Shown here piece after piece: positions 35,872-46,100 of a stretch of DNA of 64,000 nucleotides (the first letter of the stretch is position 1; every line of letters starts with the position of its first letter). The translations under genes were made by a program, and so were the position numbers. The DNA is taken from the NCBI GenBank assembly GCA_016793805.1, contig JAEUIZ010000031.1, forward strand, positions 83,156 to 147,155. Reading direction: 5' to 3'. The notes beneath the pieces are model-generated. The model searched no databases. It was not told the origin of the DNA and was given only the letters and a program-made list of their open reading frames with translations. This DNA comes from Phycisphaerae bacterium. Lineage in GTDB: Bacteria; Planctomycetota; Phycisphaerae; Phycisphaerales; UBA1924.

Positions 35872-35878
35872 GAACGCG

Positions 35879-35884
35879 ATTCTA
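35879..35884 (-). promoter_or_regulatory. -10 box TAGAAT directly before the YdiJ-like gene
   Basis: Minus strand TAGAAT (five of six to TATAAT), 7 bases, then ATG. It is one of the best of the leaderless-type boxes in the window. Confidence 0.5.
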
Positions 35885-36068
35885 TCGGGGCCTCGCCGTG
35901 TCACAGGATTGTCACGGACGGGCACGCGAGGAACCGACGAAGAGGGCGGGCGTCTGGACAGGGGTACAGTGTGCTGGGGCACGGGCGGGGCGCCCGCGAG
36001 GCCCAAGCCAGCGCGGCGCACAGGCGGGACGCCGGCGTCGCCGAGACGACAACGCGAAGGAGCATCCG

Positions 36069-38243
36069 ATGACACGTCGCCGATTGATTCCCGGCCTGAT
36101 GATGGTGGTGTGCGGCACAGTCGCCCCGGTGTGGACGGCGGGCGTGGGTCCATCGGCCCTCGCACAAGCCGCCAAGCCCGAGCAGGCCGCGGGCGTCGAG
36201 TCGCTCCCGATCAAGAGCATCACGCTCTATCGCTCCGGCGTGGGCTACTTCGAGCGGCGGGGGCTCGTCGAGGGCGATCGCACCGTCCAACTCCGCTTCG
36301 CGACCGATCAGATCAACGACATCCTCAAGTCGATGGTGATCCTGATCGACCCCGACGGCGGCCGGGTCGCGTCGGTGGGCTATGGGTCCAAGGAGCCGCT
36401 GGACCGCCGGCTCGCGAGTTTCGGCGTCAACATCGGGGACAACCCGACCGCGGGAGAGATCCTCAATCGGCTCCGCGGGTCGCCGGTGAAACTGATGACC
36501 GAGGAGGGCGAGATCAGCGGGACGATCATGAACGTCGAGAAGCGTCCGACGGTGCTCGCGGGATCCGACAAGGGCGGCGGAGGGGCGCAGACGGTGGCCG
36601 ATCTGCCGTGGATCAACCTCGTGACGCCCAAGGGAGTGCAGTCGGTGAACCTGACGCGGGTGCGCGGGTTCGAGATCCTCGACAAGGCCCTGGCGGGCGA
36701 ACTGAACAAGGCGTTGGCGGCACTGGCCGAGCACCGGGCGGAGCGGGTCAAGAGCGTGGACGTGGCGTTCGCGAACCAGGGGGCCAAGCCCGTGGTGGTG
36801 GCCTACGTCCACGAGATGCCGGTGTGGAAGACGAGTTACCGGCTGGTGCTCCCCGAGGCCGCCGAGGGGAAGAAGGACGCGGGCACGCCGACCATCCAGG
36901 GTTGGGCGATGGTGGAGAACACGACGGACGAGGACTGGCAGGACGTTCGGCTCTCGCTGGTCGCGGGGAGGCCCGTGAGTTTCCAGATGGACCTGTACGA
37001 GCCGTTGCACGTCGCGCGGCCGCAGGTGCCCGTGCCGACGGTCCCGGGCGTTATGCCGCGGATCTATGCCGGGGGCGCGGACTTCGAGCGGGCGAAAGAA
37101 CTGGCGGTGATTTCGGACGCGGCAGCGAAAAGGGGCGAGGCGATGACGCGCGGCCGAGCGCCGGGCGCGCCTCCCGCCCGCGCCCAGGCCCCGACCGAGA
37201 GCGGCGCGGCGTTCGAGGACCGCGACGGCTTCGGGCTCGGGCAACTCGGGAACTACGCCGCGCAGGCCCAGGCCCAGGCCGGCGAGATCGGGGAGGTCTT
37301 TCAGTACCAACTCAAGTCGCCGGTCTCGATCGCGCGGCAGAGGTCGGCGATGCTCCCGATCCTCTCGGCCCCGATCGAGGGCAAGCGCGTGAGCATCTAC
37401 AGCCGCGCCGACGGGTCGGCGCACCCGATGCGCGGCGTCCACCTGACCAATACGTCAGGGCTGCAACTCATGCCCGGCCCGATCAGCGTCTTTGACGGCT
37501 CGGCCTACGCGGGCGACGCGCAGATCGGGCACGTCTCGACGGGCGACAAGCGGCTGCTCGCCTACGCCGTCGATCTCGACGTGCAGGCGCTGGTGAAGGA
37601 GGACGGCACATCGGCGATCCGCAAGGTGCGGATCGTCAACGGGCTGATCGAGCAGACGTTCAAGCAGGAGGCCACGACGCAGTACGCGTTCGCCAACAAG
37701 GACCAGAAGCGCCCGCGGACGGTGCTCGTGGAGCACGCGAAGTTGCCGGGGTGGACGCTGGCGGCGCCGAAGAAGGCGACGGAAGAGACCGAACAGGTGT
37801 ATCGCTTCGAGGTCGAACTGGGGGCGAAGGAGAGCGGGACGCTCGAGGTCACGCTCGAGCGGATCGAGCAGCAATGGGTCGAGGTCGTGACCTATGACAT
37901 GCGGACGCTGGTCTCGTACGCTCGCGAGGGGAAGGTCTCGCAGAAGGTCGTCGATGCCGTGAAGAAGGCGGCGGACTTGCAGGCGGCGATCAGCGCGACC
38001 CAGAAGCGGATCGCCCAACTCGACGAGGAGCGGCGGACGATCGAGCAGGACCAGGCCCGCATCCGCCAGAACATGGGCACCGTCTCGCGCGACACCGACC
38101 TCTACAAGCGGTACGCGACCAAACTCAACGAGCAGGAGACGCGGCTGGAGGCGATGCGCGAGCAGCGCGACAAGGAGCAGCAGACGCTGACCACGCAGAT
38201 CGCCGAGCGAGACGCCTACGTCGGCGGGCTGAACGTGGAGTGA
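36069..38243 (+). CDS. Secreted DUF4139-domain protein
   Basis: The 724-residue precursor starts at ATG after GAAGGAG and has a signal peptide (cleavage near SALAQA, ~residue 34). The N-terminal part opens with SITLYRSGVGYFERRG, typical of DUF4139/DUF4140-like proteins, and residues ~210-300 contain PVWKTSYRLVLPE and WAMVENTTDEDWQDVRLSLV, the DUF4139 hallmark. A C-terminal coiled coil (~620-720) is rich in Gln/Arg/Glu. The biochemical role is unknown; it is probably periplasmic or surface bound. Its stop lies 28 bases from the convergent lipA stop. Confidence 0.8.
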   Translation: MTRRRLIPGLMMVVCGTVAPVWTAGVGPSALAQAAKPEQAAGVESLPIKSITLYRSGVGYFERRGLVEGDRTVQLRFATDQINDILKSMVILIDPDGGRVASVGYGSKEPLDRRLASFGVNIGDNPTAGEILNRLRGSPVKLMTEEGEISGTIMNVEKRPTVLAGSDKGGGGAQTVADLPWINLVTPKGVQSVNLTRVRGFEILDKALAGELNKALAALAEHRAERVKSVDVAFANQGAKPVVVAYVHEMPVWKTSYRLVLPEAAEGKKDAGTPTIQGWAMVENTTDEDWQDVRLSLVAGRPVSFQMDLYEPLHVARPQVPVPTVPGVMPRIYAGGADFERAKELAVISDAAAKRGEAMTRGRAPGAPPARAQAPTESGAAFEDRDGFGLGQLGNYAAQAQAQAGEIGEVFQYQLKSPVSIARQRSAMLPILSAPIEGKRVSIYSRADGSAHPMRGVHLTNTSGLQLMPGPISVFDGSAYAGDAQIGHVSTGDKRLLAYAVDLDVQALVKEDGTSAIRKVRIVNGLIEQTFKQEATTQYAFANKDQKRPRTVLVEHAKLPGWTLAAPKKATEETEQVYRFEVELGAKESGTLEVTLERIEQQWVEVVTYDMRTLVSYAREGKVSQKVVDAVKKAADLQAAISATQKRIAQLDEERRTIEQDQARIRQNMGTVSRDTDLYKRYATKLNEQETRLEAMREQRDKEQQTLTTQIAERDAYVGGLNVE

Positions 38244-38271
38244 GGCCGGGGCGACAGAGTGCCGAGCGCGC

Positions 38272-39318
38272 TCAGCGGGTCACGTCCGACAGCACGTCCA
38301 CCTGATGGTCGGCGTGGTAACTGCTGCGGACCAGCGGTCCGGACTCGACGACCTTGAACCCGAGTCGCAGCCCCTCGGCCTTGAACGCCGCGAACTGCTC
38401 GGGCGTCACCCAGCGGTCGATCGGGAGGTGGTTCCGCGTCGGCTGCAGGTACTGCCCGATCGTGAGAATATCGCACGAGCCGAGGCGCTCCGGCACAGCG
38501 GCGCGAGGGCGCGTCGCCTCCTGCACGTTCGCCATCAGGTCCACCACCTCGTCGTCGCGTTCGCCGATCCCGACCATGATGCCGGTCTTGGCGACAAGCC
38601 CCTGCTCCTTCACCCGGCGGAGGAGTTCGAGCGAACGGTCGAACTTGGCGCTGGGGCGTACGGCGGGGTACATCCGGCGGACGGTCTCGAGGTTGTGGTT
38701 GATGATCTGCGGGCGGGCATCGATGACCATCTGCAACGCGGCCCAGTTGCCCTCGAAGTCGGGGATCAGCACCTCGATGGACAGGTCAGGGCACGAGTCG
38801 CGGGTGCGGTGGATCGTCTCGGCCCAGATCGCCGCCCCGCCGTCGGGCAGTTCGTCGCGGTTGACGCTCGTGATGACCAGGTGCCGAAGGTGCGTCCCCT
38901 CGCTCATCAGGCGGATGGACTCGGCGACGCGACGCGGCTCGTCCCGGTCGAGGGTGGGGGGGCGGCCGGTCTTGACGTTGCAGAACCCGCAGGCACGGGT
39001 GCAGGTGTCGCCCAGGATCATGATGGTGGCGACCCCTCGCGCCCAGCACTCGCCCATGTTGGGGCACGAGGCCTCCTGGCAGACGGTGTGGAGGCGGTGC
39101 TGGTCGACGATGGCCTTGAGCCGGTGGTAGGCCTCGCCTCCGGGGACGCGGGCCTTGAGCCAAGGGGGCTTGCGCTTGATGGCCAACTGCTGTGCCGACG
39201 GCTGGTTGTTGAGGATGAGGCCCGAGAGGCTGACGACGGGCTTGGGCTCGGAGCGAAGGGGATCTCCGCCGAGGGGCCGGGGGTGGCGTGTGGGGGGCGA
39301 GGGTGGGGCGTCGGGCAC
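38272..39318 (-). CDS. lipA: Lipoyl synthase
   Basis: The 348-residue radical-SAM enzyme inserts two sulphurs into octanoyl groups on carrier proteins. It has the auxiliary cluster motif [12 protein letters not shown], the radical-SAM motif CTRACGFC, and the C-terminal RSSYHAD. A longer frame to an ATG at 39375 exists, but the GTG at 39318 is preceded by TACACT with 5 bases between, the same leaderless arrangement as other genes here. The extra 19 residues of the longer form look non-homologous. Confidence 0.94.
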   Translation of the reverse strand: MPDAPPSPPTRHPRPLGGDPLRSEPKPVVSLSGLILNNQPSAQQLAIKRKPPWLKARVPGGEAYHRLKAIVDQHRLHTVCQEASCPNMGECWARGVATIMILGDTCTRACGFCNVKTGRPPTLDRDEPRRVAESIRLMSEGTHLRHLVITSVNRDELPDGGAAIWAETIHRTRDSCPDLSIEVLIPDFEGNWAALQMVIDARPQIINHNLETVRRMYPAVRPSAKFDRSLELLRRVKEQGLVAKTGIMVGIGERDDEVVDLMANVQEATRPRAAVPERLGSCDILTIGQYLQPTRNHLPIDRWVTPEQFAAFKAEGLRLGFKVVESGPLVRSSYHADHQVDVLSDVTR

Positions 39319-39323
39319 GTTGG

Positions 39324-39329
39324 AGTGTA
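39324..39329 (-). promoter_or_regulatory. -10 box TACACT directly before the lipA GTG
   Basis: Minus strand TACACT, 5 bases, GTG. TACACTCCA is shared exactly with the box before the sugar nucleotidyltransferase. Confidence 0.45.
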
Positions 39330-39533
39330 GGGACGTGCCGATCCGGTCAAAAACGTGCGCGCGCCGGCGAACCATCGCTCGCCGCGGAGCGTGGAGGCAG
39401 CGGAGCGTTCACGCCGCACCACCGGTTCGGCGTGGGCGGAGCGCCCGGCACCGGACACGTCCCTATCGTGATTGCCGCATGGCGGACGGGTGGATGACCG
39501 ATCTTTGAAGGGGGTCTACCGAGAGTGCCCGAT

Positions 39534-39561
39534 TTGACAGGGCCGGTGCCGGTGATAACTT
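39534..39561 (+). promoter_or_regulatory. Sigma-70-like promoter of the exopolysaccharide operon
   Basis: TTGACA, 16 bases, TAACTT. The -35 is a perfect consensus. It lies 45 bases before the first gene and gives a leader that contains the AAGGAG ribosome site. Confidence 0.55.
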
Positions 39562-39606
39562 TGGAGCCCCGGCTTCACGGGGTCAGGTCGAGCAAGGAGC
39601 GAAGCG

Positions 39607-41214
39607 GTGAAGAAACACGGACTCGATGCGAAGGGCGGCCGCGGGGTGCTGGCGCTGCTAGCGTCGGCGGGCGCGGCGATGGGGCTCTTCGGGTGCGTCG
39701 AGGCAGACTCGTACCTGCTCGACCCTTCGGTCGTCGGGCGGTGGGAGCGCACGCCCACGACCGTCCCCATCCTCAACCGGATCGGGAGCATCGAAGGGAC
39801 CGAGGACGAGTTCGTGACGCCGGGGGACGTGACCGAGGCCGACCTGGTCCCGGATGTGTCCGAGTATCGCCTTGGCCCGGGTGACCGGCTCCAGGTCATT
39901 CTGTACGACATTCCCGACGAGGGACGCGCGGTGCCCTACGAGCGGTTCATCGACCCGCGCGGGATCGTGGAACTCCCGCAACTCGGACAGGTGCGGATCA
40001 GCGGCCTGACCTCCGCCGAGGCCGAGGAGGCGATCAAGGAGGCCATGAAGGCCCTGATCGCCAATCCGCTGGCCTACGTGGAGGTGATGGCACCGCGGCA
40101 GAAGCGGTACAGCGTGCTCGGGGCGGTGCAGGCATCCGGGCCGTACCTCCTCCCGACGGCGGACTTCCGGCTGCTGGAGGCGATGACGGTCGCCGGGGGC
40201 GTTTCGGAGGCGCCGGAGTATATCTACATCATCCGGCAGGTCCCGCTGAGCGAAGCGGTGCGCGCCACGCCGCCGACGGGCGCGACGACGCCGCCCGCGC
40301 CCAAGCCGGGCGAGTCGCTGCTGGATGTCCTCAAGGACCTCGGGAAGCCGCCCGAGGGCGCACCTGCCGACGACAAGCCGCACGATCCGGAGATGCCTCG
40401 GCCCGATGCGCCCAAGCCTTCGGAAGCGCCCAAGCCCAGCGCCTCGCGCGGGGCGCCCGCCGGGACTCGCGCCGGGGCGTCGCCCGCGGTCTTTCAGCCC
40501 GCCGGCGGCCAGCCGCCCGCGAGGGCGCCCATCGACCTGATCGAGCCGGGTCGGCCGGCAACCCAGCCCGCGCAGCCCGAGCGTGCCGCGGAGCGTCCGA
40601 CGGACGATGCCGACTCGAGTTGGGTGTATCTCGACGGGCGGTGGGTGAAGGTTCGTCGCCCCGGGGGCGGGCGGACGCCCGCGGAGGCGATGTCCTCGCC
40701 CGGCAAGGCCGCGAGCGAACTGGTCACGCAGCGAGTGATCCGCGTGCCGGTGAAGCGACTGTTGCAGGGCGATGCGCGAGTGAACGTCGTGATCCGTCCG
40801 GGCGATGTGATCCGCGTGCCCCCCGGACCGACGGGGTTCATCTACGTGGGCGGGCAGGTCGCCCGGGGCGGGTCGTACCAGATGGCCGACGGGATGACGC
40901 TGATGCGGCTGATCGTGTCGGCGGGCGGGTTCGGGCAACTCTCGGTGCCGGAAAAGATCGACCTGACGCGCATGCTGGGGAACGATCGCCAGGCGACGAT
41001 CCGGCTCAATGGGCGCGCGATCTTCGAGGGCACCAACCCGGACGTCTACCTCAAGTCCAACGACATCATCAACGTGGGGTCGAGTTTCTGGGCCACGCCG
41101 CTGGCGGTCATCCGCAACGGGTTCCGGTTCTCGTACGGGTTCGGATTCATCGCGGACCGGAACTTCGGCAACGACTTGTTCGGCGCGCCGCCGGTCAACG
41201 CGTTCGGCCAATAA
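39607..41214 (+). CDS. Polysaccharide export outer-membrane lipoprotein (Wza-like, SLBB)
   Basis: The 535-residue precursor starts at GTG after AAGGAG and has a lipobox (GLFGC, Cys30). Residues ~90-180 are the Poly_export domain (YRLGPGDRLQVILYD...AYVEVMAPRQKRYSVLGAV). A Pro/Ala-rich linker of ~150 residues divides it from an SLBB domain (~415-480; GFIYVGGQVARGGSYQM). Wza-like proteins form the outer-membrane exit channel for exopolysaccharide. The linker is far longer than in Wza. First gene of the operon running to 52452. Confidence 0.9.
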   Translation: MKKHGLDAKGGRGVLALLASAGAAMGLFGCVEADSYLLDPSVVGRWERTPTTVPILNRIGSIEGTEDEFVTPGDVTEADLVPDVSEYRLGPGDRLQVILYDIPDEGRAVPYERFIDPRGIVELPQLGQVRISGLTSAEAEEAIKEAMKALIANPLAYVEVMAPRQKRYSVLGAVQASGPYLLPTADFRLLEAMTVAGGVSEAPEYIYIIRQVPLSEAVRATPPTGATTPPAPKPGESLLDVLKDLGKPPEGAPADDKPHDPEMPRPDAPKPSEAPKPSASRGAPAGTRAGASPAVFQPAGGQPPARAPIDLIEPGRPATQPAQPERAAERPTDDADSSWVYLDGRWVKVRRPGGGRTPAEAMSSPGKAASELVTQRVIRVPVKRLLQGDARVNVVIRPGDVIRVPPGPTGFIYVGGQVARGGSYQMADGMTLMRLIVSAGGFGQLSVPEKIDLTRMLGNDRQATIRLNGRAIFEGTNPDVYLKSNDIINVGSSFWATPLAVIRNGFRFSYGFGFIADRNFGNDLFGAPPVNAFGQ

Positions 41215-41339
41215 TGTCTGAGGTCGGTCTGGGCGGAGGCCGAAGGCCGACGGGACCAACGAGAGGGTGATGGGGCGAACCGGAGCCGACCGGGGCCGTA
41301 GATGCCCCGGGGGTGTGGCAGTCCCTGGAGATCGCGACG

Positions 41340-43163
41340 GTGACGACGATGGGAGCGGACAACCCGGCTCGAAGCCTCGCCGACGCGGCGGGCTCGCGGC
41401 GTGCGCTCGTCTGGGTGTCGTTCGTGGTGCTCGGGTTCGTCGCCCTGTTCTTCCGCTGGTTCTACGTCCAGCACCTCAACAGCAGCACGCACGTCCAAGA
41501 TTGGGGCCATGCGTACCTCGTCCTGCCGTTCAGCGGGTACCTGGTCTGGCAGAAGCGAGACGCGATCGCCCGGACGGCGGTGGAGACATTCTGGCCCGGG
41601 CTGGCGCCGACGCTGCTGGGCATCGCCAGTTACTTCTTCTGCGTGGTGGGGATCAAGAACCACATGCTCCAGGGCCTGTCGATCGTGCTGACGATCTTCG
41701 GGCTGTGCCTGCTGCTGCTGGGCCCGAGGATGATGCGGCTTCTCTTCGTGCCCATCGCGTTCCTGTGCCTGGGCATCACGGTCAGCGAGATCATCATGAT
41801 CACGCTGACGTTCCCGCTCCAACTGCTGGCCTCGCAGGGCGGGTACGTGGGGCTGGCGCTGATCGGGGCGCTCGGGGGCTTCACCGCCGACGTCTCCGGG
41901 AACACGATCACGGTGATCGGGTCGTCGGGGTTCACGTTCCCGCTGAACATCGCCGAGGCGTGCTCGGGGATGCGGATGGTGGTGGCGTTCGCGGCGCTGG
42001 GGGCCGCGACCGCGGTGCTCTCGACGACGATCTGGTGGCAACGCGTGGTGCTCGTGCTCCTGGCGCCCGTGGTCGCGATCTTCCTCAACATCCTGCGCGT
42101 GATCGCGCTGGGCCTGCTCTCGTTCATCGATACCAAACTCGCCTCGGGCGAGGCGCACACGTTCATCGGGACCGTCCTTCTGATCCCGGGACTGTTCATC
42201 TATCTCGGGATCGTGTGGCTCCTGCACAAGGCGCAGGCCCCGCCGGCGGATCGGCTCCCGCGCCCGACGCGCTCCGCGGTCCCCTGGACTCCGGGCGGGG
42301 CGGCATGGATCGTCGTGGTGCTGGTGCTCGCCGGCTCGGCCGCGGGCATGAAGGCGGGCCTGCACTACTCGAAGGTGTACCTCCAGAAAAAGCCGATCTA
42401 CGCCGAGGACAACCGCGCGCTGCGGGCGATCCCGACGGAGACCGAGCGCTGGATCCGCGTGGGACAGGACCACATCGAGTCGGCGGACAACCTGGAAGTG
42501 CTCGGGACCGACAACTACCTCACGCGGACGTACCGGGAGAAGTCGCCGGGCAAGGGCAACGAGCGCCGCGCGGTGATCCTCCACATCGCGTACTACACGG
42601 GCATGATCGACACCGTCCCGCACGTCCCGGATCGCTGCATGGTGGCGGCAGGCATGGACCTGGTGGGCGGCCCGTGGACGGTGCGCATCCCGATGGACAC
42701 GTCGGGCATGCTCCCCGCCCAAGGGGTGCCCGAGCGCCTCGCGGGCAAGGTGTTCACGACGCGGCTCTCGAACCAGTGGTCGACCGCGGGCGGGGGCCGG
42801 CGTGTGAACCTGCCGTTCGAGTTCACCCCGAGCGATCCCCTGGCACTCCGCGTGAGCAAGTTTGCGGGCAAGCAGATGGGCGAGCGGTACGCGGGGTACT
42901 TCTTCATCGCCAACGGGGGCTGGCGCTCGAGCGCGGAGGACATCCGTCTGCTGGCGTTCGACCTGCAGAACGTGTACGCGTACTACCTCAAGGTGCAGGT
43001 GGACAGCATGGACGCGACCTCGCCCGAGGAACTGGGCGAACTGGCCGGGAGCCTGCTGGACGACCTGTTGGGCGAGATCATGACGTGCCTGCCGGACTGG
43101 GTGAAGGTCGAGAACGGGACATGGCCGCCGGACAACCCGCGCCGGCCCAAGGACGCGAAGTAG
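41340..43163 (+). CDS. Exosortase fused to an EpsI domain
   Basis: The ~607-residue membrane protein has about eight to ten helices in the first ~310 residues, with the exosortase triad: Cys in AEACSGMRM (~208), Arg in NILRVIAL (~249) and His in GEAHTF (~272). The C-terminal part is a DUF3485/EpsI domain with DTVPHVPDRCMVAAG. Exosortases process C-terminal PEP-CTERM-like sorting signals; no such substrate is evident in this window. GTG 41340 has GGAG at 9-base spacing; ATG 41349 is an alternative. Part of the EPS operon. Confidence 0.88.
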   Translation: MTTMGADNPARSLADAAGSRRALVWVSFVVLGFVALFFRWFYVQHLNSSTHVQDWGHAYLVLPFSGYLVWQKRDAIARTAVETFWPGLAPTLLGIASYFFCVVGIKNHMLQGLSIVLTIFGLCLLLLGPRMMRLLFVPIAFLCLGITVSEIIMITLTFPLQLLASQGGYVGLALIGALGGFTADVSGNTITVIGSSGFTFPLNIAEACSGMRMVVAFAALGAATAVLSTTIWWQRVVLVLLAPVVAIFLNILRVIALGLLSFIDTKLASGEAHTFIGTVLLIPGLFIYLGIVWLLHKAQAPPADRLPRPTRSAVPWTPGGAAWIVVVLVLAGSAAGMKAGLHYSKVYLQKKPIYAEDNRALRAIPTETERWIRVGQDHIESADNLEVLGTDNYLTRTYREKSPGKGNERRAVILHIAYYTGMIDTVPHVPDRCMVAAGMDLVGGPWTVRIPMDTSGMLPAQGVPERLAGKVFTTRLSNQWSTAGGGRRVNLPFEFTPSDPLALRVSKFAGKQMGERYAGYFFIANGGWRSSAEDIRLLAFDLQNVYAYYLKVQVDSMDATSPEELGELAGSLLDDLLGEIMTCLPDWVKVENGTWPPDNPRRPKDAK

Positions 43164-43187
43164 GCGCCAAGACCGAGGAAGATGCCG

Positions 43188-46100
43188 ATGGCCTCAAAGG
43201 TGAACGTGAAGTTCGTGGTGATCCTGGCGGCGGGCCTGATGCTGCTGGCCGGGGGCGTGGGCGGCGCGTACATGTACGTCCGCTTCAAGTCCGGGGACCG
43301 CTACATCCGCAAGGGTGACGCGGCGTTCGCCAAGGGGGACTACACCGCGGCGGACGTGTTCTACTCCCGCGCGGTCGCCAAGGACCAGACGAACCTCGAC
43401 TGGCTCGTGAAGTGGCGCGACGCACGGATGCGCATGATCCCCGAGACCCAGAGCAAGTACCAGGAGGCGTACATGATGTACGCCCACGGGATCCTCAAGA
43501 GCCTGGCGACCTCCAAAAAGACGGACATCGCCGCCCACGTCGACTACCTCGAGCAGGTCTATACCGAGCGGAGCGCGGGCATGTACTCCGTCGGCGCCTG
43601 GCAGGTGCTCGTGGACGAGGCCGAGAACGCGATGCGGTTCTTCGAGCCGGATCGCCCCGCGAAACTGCGGCGCTATCGCGGCCTGGCGCTCTCGGCGCTG
43701 CTCTCGATCGACCCGAACCTCAAGGACGAGCAGCGCACGCTCTGCCGCGAGGACCTCGAGGCCGCACTCGCCGACAACCCCGCGGACACGATGGTGGTCA
43801 ACGAGTTGTCGTTCTGGCACCGGTCGGCGGGGATGAAGGCCAAGGCCGCGGGCGACAGCGCCAAGGCGAGGGAGTCGCTGGCACGTTCGGTGGAGATCGT
43901 CGAGACCGCGCTGAAGGCCAACCCGCGCGATCCGTTCCTGAACGTCTCGAAACTGCTGCTGGAAGTGATGGAAGCGAGCCAGATCGGTGAGGAGGGCACG
44001 GCGAGCGCCGACGACATGCGGCGGCGTGCGGCGGCGTTCGCGGCGCTCAAGCCGCGCCTGCAGGAAGTCGCCCGCGTGCTCAAGGAGTCCGACCCCAAGG
44101 CGCTGACGTCGCTGACGCTTCGCCGGTTCATGATGGCCGTGCCCCAGGTGGACGCGAAGGACGGCCCGGTGCTGGCGAGGGAGATCACGGACCGGGCGCT
44201 GGAGGGCCGCAAGGACGACGCCGACCTGCTCCTCTGTCGGGCCGAGGCGATGTACATGGCCGGGGACCTCGAGGGCACGATCAAGCAGTACGAGCACGTA
44301 GCGGCGCTGCCCGACCTGCCGGTGAGTTTCGAGGGGTTCCGCCTCTTCGAGACGCGGCGCGCGTCGTGGTTCGCCATGACGAACGCGGCGCTGGCGATGG
44401 TGTCCCGCGCCACCGACGACGAGGGCCGCAAGGCCGCGATGGCCCGCGCCAAGGCGCTCCGCGAGAAACTCGCGACCCAGGTCGCGCCCGGCGCGCCGGA
44501 ACTCCTCTTCGTCGACGGGAAGACGGCGTTCCTCTCCGGGGACCTTCGGCAGGCGCAGGCCCTGCTCGTGGAGTTCACGAAGGCGGGCGCGGGAATGGGC
44601 GGGCAACTCGTCGAGGCGTACCTCGTCCTCGCGGACGCCGCGGCCAGACTGGGGCAGCCCGGCGAGGCGCGGATGTACCTCGCGCGGGCGGGCGAGTTGC
44701 GTCCGGGCTCGCTGGAACTCAAACTCGTGCTCGCCGGGCTCGAGACCAACCTGCAGAACCGGGTCCGCGCCGCGGAGTTGTACCGGCAGGTGCTCGCCGC
44801 CGACCCGGACAACGCCACCGCCAAGCGCGAGTTGGCGATCCTGATGGGCGCCGAGGGCGGCGCGATCGACGACCCGGTGCTGAAGGTCCTCGTCGAGGCC
44901 GACCGGCTCCTGCGCGGGGATGCCAAGTCGATCGGCGACGACGACGCGGCGATCCGCGTGATCGAGAGGGCGCTCGAGGCCAACAAGCACGACCCGCGGC
45001 TCATCGTCGCGATCGCGCGGATCCGCGTGACCAAGGAGGATTACGACGGCGCCAACGCGATCGTCGCGCTCGGGGTGGAGAAGAACCCCGACAACGCCGA
45101 CCTCAAGGCCTTCCAGGCGCAGGTCGCCGCCGCCAACTCGCTCGAGGGCTCGCTCCGCGTCGTCGCCGCGTCGAACGCCTCGGACCTCGAGAAGCGGCTC
45201 TCGGAGCAGCGCATCTACGAGCGGTACGGGCAGCGTGAGAAGGCCGACGCGGCCTTCGACGAGGCGGCGCGGCTGGCGCCCGATGACGCCCGCGTGATCG
45301 AGGGCCGGTTCATCCGCGCGATCCGCAAGGACGACCTCGCCGAGGCGGGCAGGCTGGCGCAGATCGCCACGGAGCGGAACCTCGACGCGGCCCAGGGTGA
45401 CACGTTCCGGGCGAGGCTGCAACTCGCCTCGCGCAACTACCGCGATGCCGCGCTCACGCTCGAGCGGGCCGTGGGGCGCGGGAACGCGCCGATCATCGTC
45501 CACCGGATGCTCGCCGCGGTGCTGGTGCAACTCGGACGCGGCGCCGATGCCGTTGCCGTCCTCCGCCGCGCCAACGAGATCGACCCCACCGACGTGACGA
45601 CGATCCGGCAGTACATCGAGACGCTCGTGCAACTGGGGCGCACCGCCGAGGCCCTGGGCGTGGCGCGGCTGTCGGAGGTGCACGCCCGGCGCGACCCCAT
45701 CTTCATCAACCAGTGGCTCACGCTCGAGGCCCTCGAGGGCAACAAGGCGTTCGCCCGCGAGCGCCGCGAGCAATACCTCGCCCGCAATCCCAACGACGGC
45801 GACAACGCCGCGGCCCTGGCCGACCTCCAGATCGACGCCAAGGAGTGGGGCCAGGCCCGCGCGCTCCTCGATCGCCTCCGCGCCCAGAAGGACTCGCTCC
45901 GCCTTGCCGCCACCGACGCCCGCTGGCACGCGGATCGCGGCGACGTCGCGCGGGCGCGGCAGGTGTTCGTCGACTTCATCTCGGCCCGCGCCAGCGCCGG
46001 GGAGAGCACCGGGGATGCCTACGTCGCGCTGGGGCAGTTCCTGCTGCAGCGCGGGGAGCAGGCCACGGGCATCGCGGCCCTCAAGCAGGCCGAACGCTCG

